The notes beneath the pieces were generated by a model. That model was not told where the DNA came from, did not search any database, and worked only from the letters and a program-made list of their open reading frames with translations. From Flexamia atlantica (taxonomy: Eukaryota; Arthropoda; Insecta; Hemiptera; Cicadellidae), in assembly GCA_035578135.1 (NCBI GenBank), contig JAQJVK010000002.1:38708977-38772976 (forward strand): a stretch of DNA of 64,000 bases, given 5' to 3'. Positions 11,601 through 23,600 of the stretch are shown here, piece by piece (position 1 is the stretch's first letter; each line of letters opens with the position of its first letter). The position numbers were made by a program, and so were the translations under genes.

Positions 11601-14600
11601 AAAATTGTATAAGATAAAAGTCATAAATCTTCATGTAGAAAAATATATATATTTTTTTAATTTAAATAAAAAATAGTGAGTCATAAGTTTTTAAAACAAT
11701 ACACTGGAACTAATCAGTTGTTCGCTCTATCATTTCAGCGTCTCCCAACACGAAGCTCGGTCTGCGGATGACAACGCTGCACGAGGAGCAGACACACAAC
11801 AGCCTGACGCAGGAAGGAAGCGGCGAGGAGGGGGAGGGGGGGAGCGGGGATGAGGCGCCCCCCTCGCAACCCCCCGCCGCCACCCAGCCACCACTCAAGT
11901 TTGGAGAGATTGACTCGGTATGTTTGTTGTTGTGTCATGGTTTTCAAGAAGTTGTAGAAGTGGTTTTGTTGTATCAGATTTTTAAATGGATCATGGTCTT
12001 TGGTAATAAGTAGTGAAAGTGAAATTATTTTTGGGAAAAATTGTAATTTATTCTTTCGGTTGAAGGGGCTAGGTTTGCATTTAATGTCTTTTCATTAAAA
12101 GTACAAATGTCGTTGAAAATTAAGTAGAAACTTTTAAGTTTTATGATAATTGATTTTAAATTCAACAAACTACTTATGCAGTACTTATTTATATACTTTG
12201 TAGCCTGTACACAGTCAGCTTGACTTCAATCATTCATGGTGTCCTCTGAAACCTGCTCCATTCTTCCAGACACTAATTTAGGAATTCTTTACTCTGGGTC
12301 TGCTGAAACGGTGTGATCAGTTAAAAAATATTAGTATTATTAAACATTACAAAAATAAATCAGATTATCAATTTATCCTTTTCTGAACTAATAATTATTT
12401 TGCACTTTTCTCAACATGTAAGCTGATAATGTTATTTTTAGGGTGAACAGACAAGACTTCCTGAGAAGCCTTTGTTATCGAGTTCCAGAACTTTAGACTC
12501 CATTGCGGACTACAAAACTGGAACACCCAGCACTACGTCCAGGTTAGACTATGTAACCAAATATTATGATATTATGTTGGCCCTGCCCCATGGTTGTTCC
12601 AAGCTTATTAACATCGTTAACCCTCTCAGAGAATCTGTAAGGAAACCTATTGGCTTTTTAATTGTACTCATCATTAGTTCAGTTCAAACAATTTTATTCT
12701 TGCTGTGGGCATAAATAGAAAAATAGTGTCAACAGTTCATGGTGTCGTATTATAAATTATATATAAACTTGCAGATCATTATGTGACAAGTCTACTATTA
12801 GCACTTACACCAGTCTGATTTTGTGTTTTTGCTGTGCACTTTCTAGCCCTGTTTCATCCACAATAAAGGTTTTTTTTGTCTTTACTGGCAGGTAGTTATC
12901 AAACCCTTATAAAATATATTTAAAGTAAGTAACCCCTTAACCACCGCGCATAAGTTAACTCGTGGTAGTATTCTGTACGCACTACCAGTTAAGTGGTGGC
13001 AGAGATATCTCGTGCGTCACCCTTGCTTCGTTAACCACCACGCCTGAGTTTACTCGGATTTGATGTTCTTAGCTGATTATTTAGTTACTTTGTTGGTACA
13101 ACTGTTCTGCTAGGTTTTTTTTTATTCCACGACTGTACAGATGACCCTGACGAGTGGCAGACCATTTGGTGCTGCACTCTAGTGGATTTTTCTGGAACTA
13201 CGTCCACGCCACGAGTTCTGCAGTATCCCACTTGTCACGTTGAGACGAAAACCCCGCGATTTGGCGTTGATTGTGTAATTAAACTGCGCGCTACTGATCA
13301 CGCGGGGGGCAAATTACTCCGCGCTTAAGGGATTAAAGCACTAATATTATTCTAGTATTTATCACTCCGGAGTTCGCGCCACTTGGAGTGACGTGACTGG
13401 AAGCACGGGGTACAGCTGTATCCCACTGTGTTTTATTATTTTATTAGTTATATAACATTTTATAGCTATAATCTGGGCACCACTTTTCTCCCAGTGGGTA
13501 CGGGTCGGAGGCGGTGTCATCGTCCAATCTGACCAACGACGACGCGGCGTCACTGCGCAGCATGAGCGTGGAGACACCGGACATGGAGCCCCGCGCCCCC
13601 GCCACAGCCGCCCCCACCCCTGCCCCCGCCCACAGCGGGGACACTCACTCAGCTGACGACGACTCCGCGGGGGAGGGTACTGCCCCCACACTGCCTCTGG
13701 GCAAGGTCAGTCGATAAAAGTCGTTAGAGGTGATCTCACTTTTCAATTTCGATCTTTTCAATGATTCTTGGGTGTCAGTGAACTATGAAGTGAAGGTGTC
13801 CTTTATCAACGCGGACATTGAATGAATGTCCTCTGTTGAATGTGTAAATCGTCATCCTGATGATGACGATTCACACATTCAACTTACTTCTTTAATTTCA
13901 TCCTAAAGTGGAGTCCTGAAAATTCTAAATGACTGGTACTGGACCTTTTTCAGATTAGTGAATTGTTGGGATTAAGTGGAATTATTTCTAAAATAAAAAT
14001 AATTACTAAATAATACAGCTTATAATTTATTCCTGCTGTTCACCTGTAATTGGCAAATATGTACGATTAATTTTATGCCTGTTTGTTTACTGCAGAGTTA
14101 CTTCTATAGTTTTTCCGCGATTGATAAACATGGGCGATTGACTTTGCAAACCTATCTCTGCTGCTGCTGTGCCAAATATCTACGAACGGTGAATACGTGC
14201 AATCAAATTTAATAGTCATTTGCTTATTTAGCTAAGTTGTTCCTGCAATTAATTAATCCACCTTTTCAAATTTCATGGTTGTATACTTTTTTTGCAAAGT
14301 TTCTTATTCTTATTGACACCTGCGATCTGTATGTTTTTTCCACCTACCTGCAGTCTGTAAACAGACGTGATTGTCGTTCGCAAAATTACTCCTGTTTAAA
14401 TGCAATTGAATTTAAGGTTATCAACGTCTCTAGCAAAGATTCACTCATTTTTATACCTAGTGTTGGAGAAATTTTCCTGTCCCTATAGCATTGTGGATTA
14501 AGCAAAATTTTGATAACTGAGTTTCGGATTATTGGGACTCCACTTTTCGAAACTTAAAGATTAATATTGTGACATGATAACCTGCTGTTAACAAGTGTAT

Positions 14601-17600
14601 GCTTTTAGAAAAAACAAAACAGTAAAGGTCATGTATTAATAGTCCGTGCATTTAGTGATACCACAATAGTTAATATTGTGATATCCGCTTGGCGATTTAT
14701 ACGTGACATGATAACCTGATGTTAACAGGTGCATGCCTTTTAGAAAAAACTCAACAGTGAAGGTATTAATAGTCTGTGCGTTTAGTGCTATTAATGGTTT
14801 TAAAAAGCTGCTTCAGAGTAATCCAAATAAGTTGCTGTGGCGACTAGTTTCGGTTCGGGTGAACCATCATTGGGCCATACAAGTTTTATTTGAAGTAAAA
14901 GGAAGACACCTTGTATGGCTCGATGATGGTTCACCCGAACCGAAACTAGTTGCCACAGCAACTTATTTGGATTACTTTTAAGCAGATATTTTAAACCATT
15001 AATAGTATTCAACAGTAATCCGGAGGCTAAACAACTGAAAATAAGGGATGTGTCGGGACCACTTTTTCCAAAGTCGGTACCGGTACCGGTTCTTGACAAG
15101 ATCGGTTCTCGGTTCTCGGTACCGGTACCATCGGTACCAAGTGTTTGTCAAAACATGTTATATAATGTAACAAACCCTCAAACCTACGAACAGGCAATCT
15201 GTTCTATGTTATTCTGTTTTAAAAATGATTTAATTTTCAAGAGTAAGTTTCACCAAGACATAAAATAATATATCAGTCATTAATTTAATTGTTTATCCTT
15301 TTTTTAACAGGTAATATAAAAAATATATACTATGTGAACAAAAGAACAAATTCAAAGGTGAAAAATAACAGCTTACAAATTTGTTTTCATTCATAATTTT
15401 ACAATTCCCATAGAAAATAACCCCATTCCATTAAATTTTAAAAATTAGAGTAAAAAATCAATCAAGAAGAAATTCTAAGGTGAAAAATAACAGTTTACAA
15501 ATTAGTTTCCATTGATCTTACAGTTCCCAAAGAAAATAACCCCATTCCCATTAATTTTAAGTATTAAGAGTAAAAAATCAATCAAGAGTCAAAACATTTA
15601 ACATAAATTTTGAATAAAAATTTATTTTAGAAACATTATCGTCCTTCAATAATAGTACGCAGTGGCATTTGCCATCGGCGCAACGCCCGCGGCAATGCGC
15701 GGTGCAATCAATCGTCTTTTGTAACCGGTAGTTACTCCCGCCGATTACCATGGGTCCTGAAGTACCCCCCACCCCGACATTTTGACATCGGTTCTCGGTA
15801 CCGGTTCTTTTGCCAAGAACTGGTGGTACCGAGAACCGACTTAAGGTACCGACACATCCCTACTGAAAATTACACAGTGCTTTAAACTTGAGTTCACACC
15901 TGTTTCTGAGTGAAAAGTAACAGTCACCATGACTGCAGGTGGTGCGTCGGCGCAAGAGCTCCAGCCGAGCACAGAACGCCGCAGTCCGAGCCTCGTTCCC
16001 GCTGGCGAGGACTCCCATGTCGGACAGCAAAGCTGCAATGAAACTGCAGCAGTCCGTCAATGGCGAGTTGTCCTCGGATGCACACACTGAAGGTGATTTA
16101 TTGGAATTTCTTTTACTTTTCTGCTTGATTCTGAATTGTAAACTGTTTTAATCTCAAACCACTAATCTAGAAATGTGATTTTGTTTTTAACTTGCCTCTT
16201 GTAATGGAATGAGTTATAACATAGTCTTTTCTTTGTTTATGTCAATAATGTTGATTGAATATCACATTATCGTTGTTTAAATACAGTGATGCTATCGAAA
16301 TCATAATAAGGCAAGTATACCGTGTATGGATAAATTATGAATGTGGGTGGATTGAAGCTAGGCAAGAACGGCCTTGTTAAATATTAGATAATTTATTCGT
16401 CATTATTATCAGTAAGCGTAGTAAGAAATGGCAGCTGGGTCTAGATTTGAACCTTCACAATATGTTTGTCAAGGAATCAATTTGGCAAATTTCATATTAT
16501 AAAGTTAGCACACTCTCATTATAATATCCAACTAATTTATATAGGCCTACTTCTCGGCAAATATTGAGTGTTGCCAAATATCCTCGGAAAATTTTGTGGA
16601 TTTCTAATCGTTTTCGACCCATCATATAAAGGGTGTGGTGGGTTACTTCATGTAATTCACCACTTATTTCTTAACATATTCCTGATTTTATGTGAAGCAG
16701 TTTTTTAGTACATTGAATATTTTACATTAAACTAAAAAAAAATTATTAACACCTATACCGAAACCCCTGGTCTCACAGACCTCAGGGAAATTTTACTTGT
16801 TGATATTGGCAACACTGCTGAAGTGCTGGCGCTACCCCTCCCAGTACCTTCCTTCCTCCCCTTCCCCTTGACGTTCGCACAGTTTTTTTTCCTTCAATTT
16901 GAGTGGTTCTACCGTACTCCACTTCCCGATTTTCAATTACGTGCCAGTCTCAGAGACTGTAGGTTTCGCTTCCCGTTAGTCTGTTGTCCATTATTTCCTA
17001 TATGGGAGTCTCACAGACCGAGGATTTCGGTTAACGTTTCACCATGAGGGTTTCAGGACAGGTGTTAAATTGAATTTAATACTCGTGCATGTGTGCAGAC
17101 GAGAGTGAGGTGCGGCCCAGTGCGCGGGAGGAGTCGGTGCCGGACTGGGTCACCGCGGGCGAGAGTGTGCTGATCCGACCCTCCAACACGTCGGGCGTCA
17201 TAGCCTTCGTCGGCCCGACGCAGTTCGCCCCCGGCACGTGGGTCGGCGTCGACCTCGACGCTCCCATGGGTGAGTATGATTTTTGCTTCATATAGACCGG
17301 GAGCTGGGAGGTCGAAAATTACGTCATAAGGTGCACATGTAAAAGCTATGCCGTTTTGAAGAGGCATCCTGGGGGGTTTCAAAAATGGGTTTGTTAGCCC
17401 TCAATCTGGGGGCTTTCTCCAAGGTGGACAAACTCAAAAATTCGAAAAAAGGTCAAAATTTACGTCATAAGGTGCACGGATTTGACACATACCATGTCGT
17501 GGGAAAAGTTGAGGGGATCACAAAAACATCTAGGTGGACAAAAATTTTGGGGGCTTTGACCCAGGTGGACAAACTTGAAAATCCAAAAAAATGCCAAATT

Positions 17601-20600
17601 TTACGTCATAAGGTGCACAAATATAATATGCGGCATTTCATTCCTCAGGTATTCAGGGACCTAAAACCGCTGAGGTGGACAAAATTTTTGGGGGCTTTAC
17701 CCAAGGTGGACAAGATTGAAAATTTCATGTTTCGAATTTTGGATGTTTTTAAATGCGTCTGTACTCCATCACATCTAACCGATTTCGTTGAAATTTTTTT
17801 TGGGAGGTCTTGGCATGTAACTAAAACAATTTATATCAAAATACCTGAAAAATATATAATTTTTCACTAAAAAGGGCAATTTTTTGGAAATTTTTCAATT
17901 TTTTGGGAAAAAAGTTTTTTTACATTCGTAAAAATTATCCGATCTTTATGAAATTCGGCACGGACGTGTAAAGTGATAGAACCTAACATAATCTCGAAAA
18001 CTAGCTCATTCGGATCATTAAAAGGGGGGGTAATAGAGGGTTTTACCCCTAAAAAATGGGTTTTTTGGAATTTTTACGTTTAAAATTTTAGACAATCAAA
18101 TTTTAGTTTACGCCATTGAATTCAGCTTGAAAAAACAAACAATTTGGTATGTTTAATCATTGCTCTATGTCCATTCGTTCCCGAGATATTGAGGGTGATA
18201 AAATCAGTACGTTGTTCCAATGTTAACCTTACGGGAAATAAATTAAATTGTACATCTCGCTTTTTTCTGAACATAACTCGATAAAACTTGGCATATGGCT
18301 TCAACTAGTTAAGGTCTAACTGATTATGGCCTAAAATCCCCCATTTTTGGATTCCCGTGGCAGTAAACCATCATACATTGTTCCCATGTTATTCTTATGG
18401 GAAGAAAATAAAATTCTCTATCCTCCTTTTTTTACATATGTTAATAAAAATAAAATTAATCCAATTTTAGTTAGCACCATTGAATTTAGCTCAAAAAACC
18501 AAACAATTTAGTATCTTAAATCATTGCTCTATGTCCATTGGTTACCGAGATATTATAAGTGGTAAACACAGTACGTTGTCCCAATGTTAACCTTATGGGA
18601 AAATAAGTAAAATTTTATATCTTGCTTATTTCTCAACTTATCTTAATAAAACTTGGTTCGTGGCTTCATTTAGATGAGATCTAATGTATTTTAGTCTAAA
18701 ATCTCCAAAATTTCCATTTGTGTTGCAGCAAACCTGCATACTCATTCCCCATGTTATCCTTATGGGAAATAAAATTATAGCTGTATCTTCCTTATTTTTT
18801 GACATATCTTGGTAAAACTTCGTATATGGCTTCTTCTTCTTCATGCTGAGATCTACTAAATATTTAATTAAAACCACCGAGTTTTAACGGAGCTGTTGCA
18901 GCAATCCTGCATACCCATTCTTCTTGTTATTCTTATGGAGCTTACAAAAACGTGTCAAATCTCACTATGTTGGATTGTAATACGTTCTTTTGCATTTGAA
19001 ATTCGTTGATTATGCAGGTCTGCTGCATCGGGGGTATTAGGAACTTATTTTAATGGTTGAAAATCGTTAGGAAACCCGGGTTCCTACTACCCCCGTTGCA
19101 GCAGACCTGCATAATCGTTTTTGTAAGCTCCATAAGAATTACAAGAAGAATGGGTATGCAGGATTGCTGCAACAGCTCCGTTAAAACTCGGTGGTTTTAA
19201 TTAAATATTTAGTAGATCTCAGCATGAAGAAGAAGAAGCCATATACGAAGTTTTACCAAGATATGTCAAAAAATATGGAAGATACAGCTATAATTTTATT
19301 TCCCATAAGGATAACATGGGGAATGAGTATGCAGGTTTGCTGCAACACAAATGGAAATTTTGGAGATTTTAGACTAAAATACATTAGATCTCATCTAAAT
19401 GAAGCCACGAACCAAGTTTTATTAAGATAAGTTGAGAAATAAGCAAGATATAAAATTTTACTTATTTTCCCATAAGGTTAACATTGGGACAACGTACTGT
19501 GTTTACCACTTATAATATTTCGGTAACCAATGGACATAGAGCAATGATTTAAGATACTAAATTGTTTGGTTTTTTGAGCTAAATTCAATGGTGCTAACTA
19601 AAATTGGATTAATTTTATTTTTATTAACATATATAAAAAAAAGCAGGATAGAGAATTTTATTTTCTTCCCATAAGAATAACATGGGAACAATGTATGATG
19701 GTTTACTGCCACGGAAATCAAAAAATGGGGGATTTTAGGCCATAATCAATTAGACCTTAACTAGTTGAAGCCATATGCCAAGTATTATCGAGTTATGTTC
19801 AGAAAAAAGCGAGATGTACAATTTAATTTATTTCCCGTAAGGTTAACATTGGAACAACATACTGATTTTATCACCCTCAATATCTCGGGAACGAATGGAC
19901 ATAGAGCAATGATTAAACATACCAAATTGTTTGTTTTTTCAAGCTGAATTCAATGGCGTAAACTAAAATTTGATTGTCTAAAATTTTAAACGTAAAAATT
20001 AAAAAAAAACAATTTTTTTAGGGGTAGAACCCTCTATTGCCCCCCTTCTAATGATCCGAATGAGCTAGTTTTCGAGATTATGTTAGGTTCTATCACTTTA
20101 CACGTCCGTGCCGAATTTCATAAAGATCGGATAATTTTTACGAATGTAAAATACGTTTTTCCCAAAAAATTGAAAAATTTCCAAAAAATTGCCCTTTTTA
20201 GTGAAAAATTATATATTTTTCAGGTATTTTGATATAAATTGTTTTAGTTACATGCCAAGACCTCCCAAAAAAAATTTCAACGAAATCGGTTAGATATGAT
20301 GGGGTACAGACGCATTTTAAAAAATCCAAAATTCAAAACATGAAATTTTCAATCTTGTCCACCTTGGGTAAAGCCCCCAAAAATTTTGTCCACCTCAGCG
20401 GTTTTAGGTCCCTGAATACCTGAGGAATGAAATGCCGCATATTATATTTGTGCACCTTATGACGTAAAATTTGGCATTTTTTTGGATTTTCAAGTTTGTC
20501 CACCTGGGTCAAAGCCCCCAAAATTTTTGTCCACCTAGGTGTTTTTTTGATCCCCACAACTTTTCCCACGACATGGTATGTGTCAAATCCGTGCACCTTA

Positions 20601-23600
20601 TGACGTAAATTTTGACCTTTTTTCGAATTTTTGAGTTTGTCCACCTTGGAGAAAGCCCCCATATTGAGGGCTAACAAACCCATTTTTGAAACACCCCAGG
20701 ATGCCTCTTCAAAACGGCATAGCTTTTACATGTGCACCTTATGACGTAATTTTCGACCTCCCAGCTCCCGGTCTAATATTTAAGGAAGTTGTTTTTATTG
20801 TCATTGTAGGGTAATTAGGAAGCCCGGATTGTTCCACTCTACTGAAAACCCCTGTCTTCATTCAGTTGTACGTCTTTTTGGATGGAATAGGTTCAGTCAA
20901 GCATAGACTGATTGGGGGCTTAAAGATAAATCTTTATATAATGGATGTGGGCCTCAAGGGATAAGTGGCCCTTATCGTGGTCGCCAATACACCCTGCCCA
21001 CCTTGCTATCAAGCCCAGCCTACCCTGGCGGGGAACTGAAGTTGTTCCTTGGAACACAGCCACAATACTGCCACATATCGTGACAACTTCCGTTACTCCA
21101 CCCATCATACAACTTCCGTTACTCCACCCATCATACAAACTAGCCATTCCATTCCATTGGTACACAAACTAGCCAGTTAGGATCCCACCGAAGGACTGAG
21201 GAAGTTAATTACTGTGTATCGTTTGAAAGGGGGCACCAATTGTCAGTCCTCCTATTCCTAAGCGTAAACTTTTTTTCAAACCAAGTCCAAATATTTTATC
21301 TCACAGTGAGTTAGCTAAACAATTATAGATCTACCTCAAAATTTCCGGGGCAATTTTTTTTTTTAATCGGAAGACAATTTTAATATATTGTAGATTAATT
21401 TGATCTACAAATTGTCCTAACTTAATGAAACTATTGTCCTAACCTTTGAATTATAAAAGAGCTCTTTAGCAAAGATTTATTCGATTGAGTTTGTAATTCT
21501 ATGTCAGAATGCTGCAAATATTGAAAAAATCGTCTTACTGCCTTCTGTGCATGCTGGACACGGTGGGAAAACTGATGGAGAGGCTGTTGAAACCGAGAAT
21601 CGGAGAGGCTGTGCGAGCGACAGGGGACCTCTCGGCCTGACAACACGGGTTCAGAGAGGGCCACTCGACACTCAGTGCCATCTCGGAGGTCGTGCGACAT
21701 TCTGGTCGCACTGGAAAGAACATTCAGGTTACCTGGATACCTCCTCGCCATGGTGAGAGATTACCTAAGGGACCGGCGGCTGATGTACGAGATGGACCGG
21801 GGTTTCCTCTGGGTCAGCCCAGGGATCAGTGCTGGGGCCGGTTCTCTGGAATGTCTCGAATGACAGCTTGTTTCGCACGGAGATGCCACACAGAACGTTC
21901 CTCGTGGGATACGCCGACGACGTGGTGTATGAGGCTGAATCAGGTCATGCGCAAATGAGGCTGAATCAGGTCATGCGCCTGGTGGAAGGCTGGATGCGCG
22001 ATCACGGCCTTCAGCTGGCTCTCTCCAAAGCGGAGATAGCCATGCTGACGAGGAGGCGGATACCCACGATCATTCCAATGCGGGTGGGTACCGAAGTGAT
22101 CGAGACACAGAGGACAGCCAGGTACCTGGGGGTGGTGCTGGACAACAAGCTCACCTACTGGGACCACATCAGAAGCGTGTGCGACAAAGCGGCCGAAGTG
22201 ACGTCCTGCCTCAGAAGACTGATAGCCAACATCGGAGGACCGAGTCAGGGGAAACGGAGGCTGTTGCTGTCGACGGCATAGGCCATCATGCTCTACAGAG
22301 CCGAGATCTCGGCAGATGCGACGAAGGTGAAGAAATACCGGACTCGCATGCTGGCGGTGCAGAGACGCGGCGCGCTCAGGGTCGCGTCCTCGTACCGCAC
22401 GGTCTCGCAGGCGGCGGTGCTGGTCATTGCTGGAGTCATCCCAATCGACCTGCAGGCACAAGAGAAAAAGACCATCCGAGGGCGTGCTCCAGAGATGGAT
22501 CGGGAAGAGGCTGCCGAGCTGGCCCGTGGCCTAACAATGGCCGCCTGACAGTGTCGATGGGACGAAGACACAACCGGAAGGTGGACATGGCGACTCATCA
22601 GGAACCTGGAGCTGTGGGTTTGCCGCGACCACGGTGAGGTGGACTTTTACCTCACCCAGTTCCTGACAAGTCATGGCTACTTCCATCTGTACCTCCACCG
22701 AAAGGGCAAGGTCGACTCACCCAGGTGCAGGTGCTGCGGACACGACGGAGATGACGTGCATCACTCTTTGTGTGCCATTGTTTTGACGAAGAACGGACTG
22801 CCCTCGCCGACTCGGTCGGCGGTCATCTGACCGTGGGGAAGAAGCTTCAGGGCAGCAACAGCTGGAACGCAGTGGCTGACTTCTTCATGTCCGTACTGCG
22901 CCAGAAGAGGACAGACGGGTGTCTCGAGTGACCCCAGATCCGAGGACAGCAAACGGTTGATCACCAACTGAGGAGTCCCGAAAGGGATAGCAGCGAAGGA
23001 GTCCTGAAAGGGACAGAGGCCACACATTGCGATGTCGCAATGAGCAGATGCTCGGGTCGATCGCAATGATGTAGTGGCAGCTATTACCCTGAGGGGTTTT
23101 TTTAGCAGGTATGCCCAAGGAGACGTACAGACAACTCTGTACGCCTCCCACAGCCGCCTCGAGGCGGATCCTTGACATCAGTGCTGTCGGTGTCACAGAG
23201 GCCTGGAGACCCCTGCTTGTCGCTTTGCTCACTGGAGCGAGCAGCGTAGAGGGCCCGCATTTCGGTGCGGGTAAGAGCTATTTCAACCTCCTTTCCAGCG
23301 TGTATAAAAGAAGGAAAAATTCAAAAATACAGTCACCCTTAAGGAATTTGACTTAGATAGAAAAATTACAGTCCTTCTTCTGTTAAAGAAACTTTTTCAG
23401 CTTTCTCTCCTAATTTTGCATCTCTTTGACGTGATTGCAGGCAAGCACGACGGTACAGTGCAGGGAGTGAGATATTTCGAGGCGCGGCCCAAACACGGTA
23501 TATTTGTGAAGGCCAACAAGCTGATCCAGGACCGACGCGGGCGGGCCTTGCGCAACATGACCGCCCCTGACGCCGGCGCCATGCGGCGAAGTCTCAGCAG

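Noticed and set aside
15578..15772. Minus-strand Cys/His-rich frame resembling a small zinc finger
   Set aside because: It lies wholly inside the hAT-type MITE, has no start context, and the Cys/His spacing fits no family.
17385..17870. 161-codon open frame repeated in inverted form at 20333-20683
   Set aside because: It follows the 141 bp subrepeats of the foldback arms and repeats the same peptide per unit. No known protein; a by-product of repeat structure.
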